A DNA stretch of 45,618 nt from a bacterium (GTDB taxonomy: Bacteria > Krumholzibacteriota > Krumholzibacteriia > LZORAL124-64-63), in assembly GCA_003353795.1 (NCBI GenBank), contig PIVY01000013.1:1-45618 (forward strand). Reading direction: 5' to 3'. The position numbers and the translations under genes are program-made. Below the pieces are notes generated by a model. The model did not search any database. It saw only the letters and a list, made by a program, of their open reading frames with translations, and had not been told where the DNA came from. Below, one piece after another: positions 41,637-45,618 of the stretch. Every line of letters begins with the position of its first letter. Within the stretch, counting starts at the first letter, position 1.

Positions 41637-41666
41637 CGGGCCCTCTCTCGGTCGAGAGAGGGCCCG
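41637..41666 (+). terminator. long hairpin after the sulfatase gene
   Basis: Perfect 14-bp stem CGGGCCCTCTCTCG / CGAGAGAGGGCCCG around GT, 21 bases after the stop. No T-run follows, so termination strength is uncertain. Confidence 0.55.
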
Positions 41667-41690
41667 TGAATGGTCGCGAATGGACACGAT

Positions 41691-41954
41691 ATGGCCACGC
41701 TGAAGATCTTTGGGCTGACCATGCTGATCCCCACACGCGTGGGCGAGAAGCGACTGGTGCTGGCCCACCTGCCCGAGCACGACGTGATCGTGGCCTTCGA
41801 GCGCGTGGTCGACGGACGGGAGATCGAAGTGACCTCGGTGGACTACCATGGCCTCACCGCGGAGCACGGTCGGCTCGACCGTGCCTTCGTCTACATGGGG
41901 CCCATGTGGGCCGTGTGGTTGCACTTTTTCCCCGGGACCGACCTGGTGAAATAG
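41691..41954 (+). CDS. small conserved-looking protein, function unknown
   Basis: An 87-residue protein from the ATG at 41691 (an in-frame ATG at 41670 would give 94). It has no signal peptide and a mixed hydrophobic composition: LKIFGLTMLIPTRVGEKRLV, AHLPEHDVIVAFERVVDG and MGPMWAVWLHFFPG. The Trp/His-rich end and a two-strand look suggest a small alpha-beta fold, but I recognise no family. There is no good ribosome site before either ATG. It lies between two hairpins, so it could be transcribed alone. It might also be a chance open frame, though third-position GC is high in this frame. Confidence 0.5.
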   Translation: MATLKIFGLTMLIPTRVGEKRLVLAHLPEHDVIVAFERVVDGREIEVTSVDYHGLTAEHGRLDRAFVYMGPMWAVWLHFFPGTDLVK

Positions 41955-41970
41955 GCTGGAGCGTGTCGCT

Positions 41971-41995
41971 GAGCGCCGGCGACAAGCCGGCGCTC
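41971..41995. terminator. hairpin between convergent units
   Basis: Perfect 10-bp stem GAGCGCCGGC / GCCGGCGCTC with loop GACAA. It sits between the small plus-strand gene (stop 41954) and the minus-strand sulfatase remnant (stop 42010), where a bidirectional terminator would be expected. Confidence 0.5.
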
Positions 41996-42009
41996 TCGTT
42001 CGTCCGCGC

Positions 42010-42147
42010 CTATCCCATCTCCTTGCCCGCTTGCCAGGAGACGAAGTTTTCGACCGCCTCGAGACTCTCGGGCCGCAGGTTCTCAAATCTTTCGTCGGGT
42101 TTCCCCTTGATCCCGGACTCGAACCCATTCCAGGGGTCAGGTCGACG
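42010..42147 (-). pseudogene. decayed sulfatase C-terminus
   Basis: Forty-five minus-strand codons read RRPDPWNGFESGIKGKPDER and then FENLRPESLEAVENFVSWQ before a stop at 42010. The intact sulfatase ends with ENLRPETKAAVEAFLFKQ, so this is the same C-terminal motif. Nothing upstream belongs to a sulfatase; the DUF6515-like gene starts its stop at 42173. It is a relic of a fourth sulfatase copy in the same orientation as the right-edge sulfatase. Recombination between copies would leave such pieces. Confidence 0.65.
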
Positions 42148-42172
42148 CAGCTCGTGAAGACCGCTGCCTGCG

Positions 42173-43300
42173 CTAATCCTCGAGTTCCACGTCTTCTTCG
42201 CCGGGAGTGCCCACGACGACGTAGAAGACAGTGCCATCCTCGGCTTCGACCTCTTCGAAGAACACCGAATCGAACTGATGGTACTCCTGGCCTTCATGCT
42301 CGATCTCGGTGGTGCCTGCGGGCAGCTCGTCGACCTGGGCGCCGATATCTGGTTCGCCGGTCACATAGCCGCTCTTGCCACCCTCCTCGAAGGCGACGTA
42401 GAAGCTGTAGTCGACGTAGTGGAAGGTCTCGCCGTCGGCCACGAAGGAAACGGATCCTGCAGGAATCGAGGAGATCTCCTCTTCGGCGGGCTGTGGTTCG
42501 ACACGGTAGATCTTCTTACCCGAACTGTTCTTGTCCTCGGTGAAGAAGAGGTCGTCGAACTGGTACACGACGACGTCACCTTCGGTGTTCTTCAGGGCCT
42601 CTTCCGGCAAGGTGCTGACCTCGGCACCGACCGGCGCCTCGACGACCACATAGCCACCATCCGAGGTGGCCTCCCAGAACGACCAGTCGGCGTAGTAGTA
42701 GGTCTTGCCGTCGACGTCCACCTTCTCGGCTCCGTCGGTCAGGCTGTCACTGCGGTGCCCGATCGGGGCGCCGCAAAGGACGCAGCCTTCTTCGCCCTCG
42801 TGCTCGACCTTCCGATACCACGGATTGTAGTAGTAGTAGGTGACGGAACTGTACGTGTACGTCGTGGGCGACGAGGAGAGGGACGCGAAGACCACCAAGG
42901 TGATGAAGACCACGCCGACCCAGGCACTGCGATAATGGCTCCGGTGCCGCCAGTAGCGGTGGTGCCGCCAGCGGCCGCTGCGGTAGCGTCGCGAACGCGT
43001 CACACGGCGCCGGCGATGGCGCCCGCCATGGTGCCTGGCGCGCTTGTTGTGGCGGTTGACGGTCCGACGGCCGCTGGCGCTGCGCCCGGATTTCTTGGCC
43101 TTGTTCCCGGAACTCTTGTTCCTGGAACTATTGTTCCTCGAGGACCCGGAGCGCGACGAACTCGAACGGTTGCTCTTCGAGCCCCCTCGCGAGCCCCCTC
43201 GCGAGCCGCCCCCCCCGCGCTGGCCGAGGGCGTCCCGAACCATTGAGAGCATTCCGGTGCACGCCAGGAATGCGACCGACAAGAAATTGCGACGTTCCAT
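42173..43300 (-). CDS. DUF6515-like exported protein with Ser/Arg-rich tract
   Basis: A 375-residue protein. The N-terminus ERRNFLSVAFLACTG has a twin-arginine look. Residues about 28-125 are low complexity: Gly/Arg then Ser/Arg/Asn/Lys repeats (SSSSRSGSSRNNSSRNKSSG) and His/Arg-rich stretches (RHHGGRHRRRRVTRSRRYRS). A hydrophobic segment (WVGVVFITLVVFASLSS) follows near 127-143. The C-terminal part has repeats of a Tyr-rich motif: GGYVVVEAPVGAEVSTLPE, then SVSFVADGETFHYVDYSFY and related segments ending YVVVGTPGEE. This repeat matches the DUF6515-type domain of envelope proteins. It is in an operon with the DUF2092-like lipoprotein (16 bases upstream). Role unknown. Confidence 0.68.
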   Translation of the reverse strand: MERRNFLSVAFLACTGMLSMVRDALGQRGGGGSRGGSRGGSKSNRSSSSRSGSSRNNSSRNKSSGNKAKKSGRSASGRRTVNRHNKRARHHGGRHRRRRVTRSRRYRSGRWRHHRYWRHRSHYRSAWVGVVFITLVVFASLSSSPTTYTYSSVTYYYYNPWYRKVEHEGEEGCVLCGAPIGHRSDSLTDGAEKVDVDGKTYYYADWSFWEATSDGGYVVVEAPVGAEVSTLPEEALKNTEGDVVVYQFDDLFFTEDKNSSGKKIYRVEPQPAEEEISSIPAGSVSFVADGETFHYVDYSFYVAFEEGGKSGYVTGEPDIGAQVDELPAGTTEIEHEGQEYHQFDSVFFEEVEAEDGTVFYVVVGTPGEEDVELED

Positions 43301-43316
43301 CTCGGGCTCCTCGGGG

Positions 43317-44171
43317 TCAGTCTACGGTGACCGGAATCAACTTGATCCGTTCGGAATCGGCTGGCGGAGTGAACTCCGGAATGGCGTTTTCCGGCAACGT
43401 ATCGGACCACTTCTTGAAACGGGCCGTATAACCCGGCATCCGCGGCTCATTCGTGACGACCAGCGCGATCTTCATGGGGAACGGCTCGTCACCCTGGCGG
43501 AACCACAACTCGACATCGATGCCGGAGGACTTGCGGACGGCAACATGGTCAGTCCAGTGACCACCGATCCAGGCTGCGTCCACGAACTCGACGGATTCCA
43601 CTTCTTCACCCAGCCAGAGTTCGGCCACATCGCCCGACAGGATGTCCACGAACGGCACGTCGATCTCGTACCGGGTGGAGACCTCCTGAACAGCCTCAGG
43701 AATGGCGGCAGGAACCTCGATCCGGCTCCAGATGTTGGCCGGTTGCTCCAGGAGAATGAACTCACCCTGGCTGCACCAGGCCATCTCGTGGGATGCGTCA
43801 TCGAAGAGGATCGTCCAGAAGAGCTTGTCGGGCATCCGCCTCGCCACCCGTTGCAGCATGTCGAACTGAAGCTTCTGGCCATTGTCCTGCACGGCTTCGT
43901 AAGTGACGAGGGCCTCGAAAGCCAACGTCGGCTTGGTTTCCATGAATTCCAGGGCATGCCGGATGATCTCCCGTCCGTCGGGTTCCTCGCCGGACGGTTC
44001 GGGCAGTGCCGGTGGCGACCACAAGTCGGTACCGGCAGCCGCGGCGGAACACCCCAGAAACAACAGAGGGAACAGCGCAACCAGGGCGCCCCTGCCCAGG
44101 CGGTCGCCGATTCCGGTTCGCGGCCCGCCAGCGCGCGAATCGGCGGCGTTGAAGCGGTCGTTACCGATCAT
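43317..44171 (-). CDS. DUF2092-like lipoprotein
   Basis: A 284-residue exported protein; I chose ATG at 44171, nine bases after GAGGG. Two upstream in-frame starts (44180, 44252) are possible. The lipobox LLFLGC lies after an Arg/Gly-rich N-region, about residue 42. The mature part has IIRHALEFMETKPTLAFEA, then NGQKLQFDMLQRVARRMPDK and beta segments ending IELWFRQ-like, FTPPADSERIKLIPV. The GQK(L)QF...RRPD pattern is that of the DUF2092 envelope-protein family, related to LolA/LolB folds. Genes of this type and DUF6515 are commonly linked to sulfatases, as here. Role unknown; a lipid-handling function is only suggested by the fold relation. Confidence 0.7.
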   Translation of the reverse strand: MIGNDRFNAADSRAGGPRTGIGDRLGRGALVALFPLLFLGCSAAAAGTDLWSPPALPEPSGEEPDGREIIRHALEFMETKPTLAFEALVTYEAVQDNGQKLQFDMLQRVARRMPDKLFWTILFDDASHEMAWCSQGEFILLEQPANIWSRIEVPAAIPEAVQEVSTRYEIDVPFVDILSGDVAELWLGEEVESVEFVDAAWIGGHWTDHVAVRKSSGIDVELWFRQGDEPFPMKIALVVTNEPRMPGYTARFKKWSDTLPENAIPEFTPPADSERIKLIPVTVD

Positions 44172-44367
44172 GAAAGCCATCCCTCGTTTTTGAACTTCGC
44201 GATTCCACGTGAGTTCGGTCGGAATAGTCGGGGTCGAGATGCTGGGCCCCACGGCCGTCGGCGCAATACGTGTCTTGCTGAGCGGCGCTTGTTCAACCTA
44301 GAATTGTCCGTCATCGGCCGCAATGGAGGCGCCTTCAACATCCGTTACTGGCTCTGAGGTCCGCGAA
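44172..44367. other. 196-bp gap before the DUF2092 gene
   Basis: It should contain the promoter of the DUF2092-DUF6515 operon on the minus strand; I see no clear boxes. On the plus strand the bases up to a stop at 44357 read GGAFNIRYWL, which resembles the last strand of an outer-membrane barrel, but nothing upstream supports a gene. Confidence 0.5.
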
Positions 44368-45618
44368 TCAGTACTTCCGACCGACCACCGGCCTGGCGTA
44401 AGCCGTCGGGACGTTCGGCTGGATCACGCCATTGGCTGCGGCGTACTTCTCCCACGCTGCGGCCAGCGCGGCCGTCCGGTCCGGGAATCGAGGGGCGAGA
44501 TCCTGCAATTCACCCGGGTCGGTCGCCAGGTCGTACAGTTGCCAGTCGCCGTTGCCAAAGGGTTCCGGCAGTCTCAACACCTTCCAGTGTCCCTGCCGAT
44601 AAGCATCCATTCCGTAGGCCGACCAGCCGATCTCCCTGGAGTCGAATTCCGGGGACGGATCGCCGCCCAGCAGCGGGATCAGGGATCGACCTTGCAAGGG
44701 GACGATCGGCGCCCCGTCATGAACGTCGGGGTACTCGGCTTGGGCGAACGACAGGAACGTCGGCATCAGGTCCACGACGTGGACCAGGTGATCTGATCGT
44801 GTGCCGGCGTTGGCCATGTCGCCAGGCAGCTTGATCACCGCCGGGACCTGGATTCCGCCCTGGGCCACGTAGCCCTTGAACAGCCGTAAAGGCGTTGCTG
44901 CGGCGTACGCCCATCCCGGTCCGATATCCGTTGATGACCCCGGCAGACCCCGGTTTTCGAGTGTGTTGTCGAACTGGTTGAAGAACTCGCCGCTTTCGCC
45001 GCCGAGGGCGAGGTAGTCCATGATGCTGGTGCGGCTCGGACCGTTGTCCGACATGAAGACGATGAGCGTGTCGTCGTAGAGCCCGGCCTTTCGCAAGTGA
45101 TCCAGCAGCCGGCCGATGCACTCGTCCACGAAGTCGACCATGCCGGCGTAGACCTCCATGTCGCGTGCCCGCGCCGCCTGCTGTTCCGGACTCAGCTCAT
45201 CCCAGGCCATGACCCAGTCGGGCCGGGGCTGAGGCGGCTGGGATTCGTCCACCAGTCCCAGCTCCTTCATGCGTGCGAGCCGTTCGGCGGCCAGATCGTC
45301 CCAGCCCCCGTCGAATCGATGGTGGTACTTCGCGATGTACTCCTGGGGCACGTGCAACGGATTGTGCGGAGCGGTGAATGACAGGTACGCGAAGAACGGT
45401 CGCTCGTCACCCGCGTCGTTATCGATGTAGGAGATCAGTTGATCCGTGTACCAGGTCGACGAGTAGAAGTCCGCGGGGAGTTCGTCGACCGCCTGACCAT
45501 CGCGGACATAGCGGGTGGTGCTGCCCGGTATGATCGCGCCCTGATCGGCCCAGTGGCTGGCGGCGCCGTTCAGCAACGCGAAGGATCGTTCGAAACCGCG
45601 AGCAGACGGGCCGTTGTA
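44368..45618 (-). CDS. arylsulfatase, C-terminal part (cut by window end)
   Basis: The open frame runs to the right edge and continues beyond it; the last 416 codons and the stop are present. Sulfatase segments seen are YNGPSARGFERSFALLNGAA, FFAYLSFTAPHNPLHVPQEY, the metal D/N pair in LIVFMSDNGPSRTS, GGIQVPAVIKLPG and, near the end, HWKVLRLPEPFGNGDWQLYD. The signal peptide, the formylglycine Cys and GKWH regions lie outside the window. Asp and Lys/His active-site residues in the visible half are in place. It differs from the intact enzyme at 39949, so it is a separate sulfatase class member (S1 family, arylsulfatase A/choline-sulfatase side). It lies downstream of nothing in the window and shares the island with the DUF pair. 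Confidence 0.88.
   Translation of the reverse strand, partial: YNGPSARGFERSFALLNGAASHWADQGAIIPGSTTRYVRDGQAVDELPADFYSSTWYTDQLISYIDNDAGDERPFFAYLSFTAPHNPLHVPQEYIAKYHHRFDGGWDDLAAERLARMKELGLVDESQPPQPRPDWVMAWDELSPEQQAARARDMEVYAGMVDFVDECIGRLLDHLRKAGLYDDTLIVFMSDNGPSRTSIMDYLALGGESGEFFNQFDNTLENRGLPGSSTDIGPGWAYAAATPLRLFKGYVAQGGIQVPAVIKLPGDMANAGTRSDHLVHVVDLMPTFLSFAQAEYPDVHDGAPIVPLQGRSLIPLLGGDPSPEFDSREIGWSAYGMDAYRQGHWKVLRLPEPFGNGDWQLYDLATDPGELQDLAPRFPDRTAALAAAWEKYAAANGVIQPNVPTAYARPVVGRKY

Noticed and set aside
42080-42140. A complete small gene in place of the sulfatase relic
   Set aside because: There is no start with a ribosome site, and the frame runs into the next gene's region; the match is only to a sulfatase C-terminus.

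Overview
The window is one GC-rich bacterial stretch with tight gene packing and no rRNA, tRNA or CRISPR. Two very large secreted proteins (22367-25696 and 25860-30530, minus) end in a FlgD-like Ig domain with an NPFNP motif, as in type IX-style secreted proteins of the FCB superphylum. Recurrent TTG-N19/20-TAnn(C/T)(T/C)(T/G)G promoter elements resemble the Bacteroidota promoter, and Ser/Thr kinase-propeller and secreted-repeat genes are present. I infer a GC-rich member of the FCB group (Krumholzibacteriota or Eisenbacteria-like), probably from a metagenome assembly. The lineage is an inference, not a measurement.

Layout. 1-1527: the truncated 5' end of a sulfatase gene inside a 230-bp palindrome at the window edge, with a divergent AraC regulator. 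1524-4119: an ECF sigma factor and FecR-like anti-sigma operon, divergent from a secreted repeat protein; both directions carry the same promoter architecture. 4298-6283: a cytoplasmic hybrid histidine kinase. 6309-12620 (minus): a metal-efflux operon of a His-rich periplasmic protein, outer-membrane factor, periplasmic adaptor and RND pump. 12778-18222: secreted M1-like peptidase, propeller lipoprotein and PepD dipeptidase, each with its own promoter. 18697-21461: citrate lyase as a CitD-CitE fusion followed by CitF. 21564-30530: a small secreted protein, a LamG/Ig adhesin-like protein and a C25-like peptidase. 30718-34415: rubrerythrin, STAS-like protein, DinB-like protein and a membrane protein with a PI-PLC-like domain. 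34416-37187 (minus): Ser/Thr kinase with extracytoplasmic propeller. 37365-38993: two methyltransferases, one of them Tam. 39004-39627 (minus): an LTxxQ-type periplasmic protein.

39773-45618 is a sulfatase island: an intact arylsulfatase behind a decayed FadL-type porin fragment, a decayed sulfatase C-terminus, a DUF6515-like and DUF2092-like pair, and a third sulfatase cut by the right edge. With the left-edge fragments, both window ends lie inside sulfatase genes, which is what assembly breaks at a multicopy family look like.

The points most worth following are the palindrome with almost wholly synonymous arm differences, the mirrored ECF promoters, the CitD-CitE fusion, the sulfatase remnants, the membrane-anchored PI-PLC domain, and a C-terminal tail shared by two otherwise unrelated secreted proteins.
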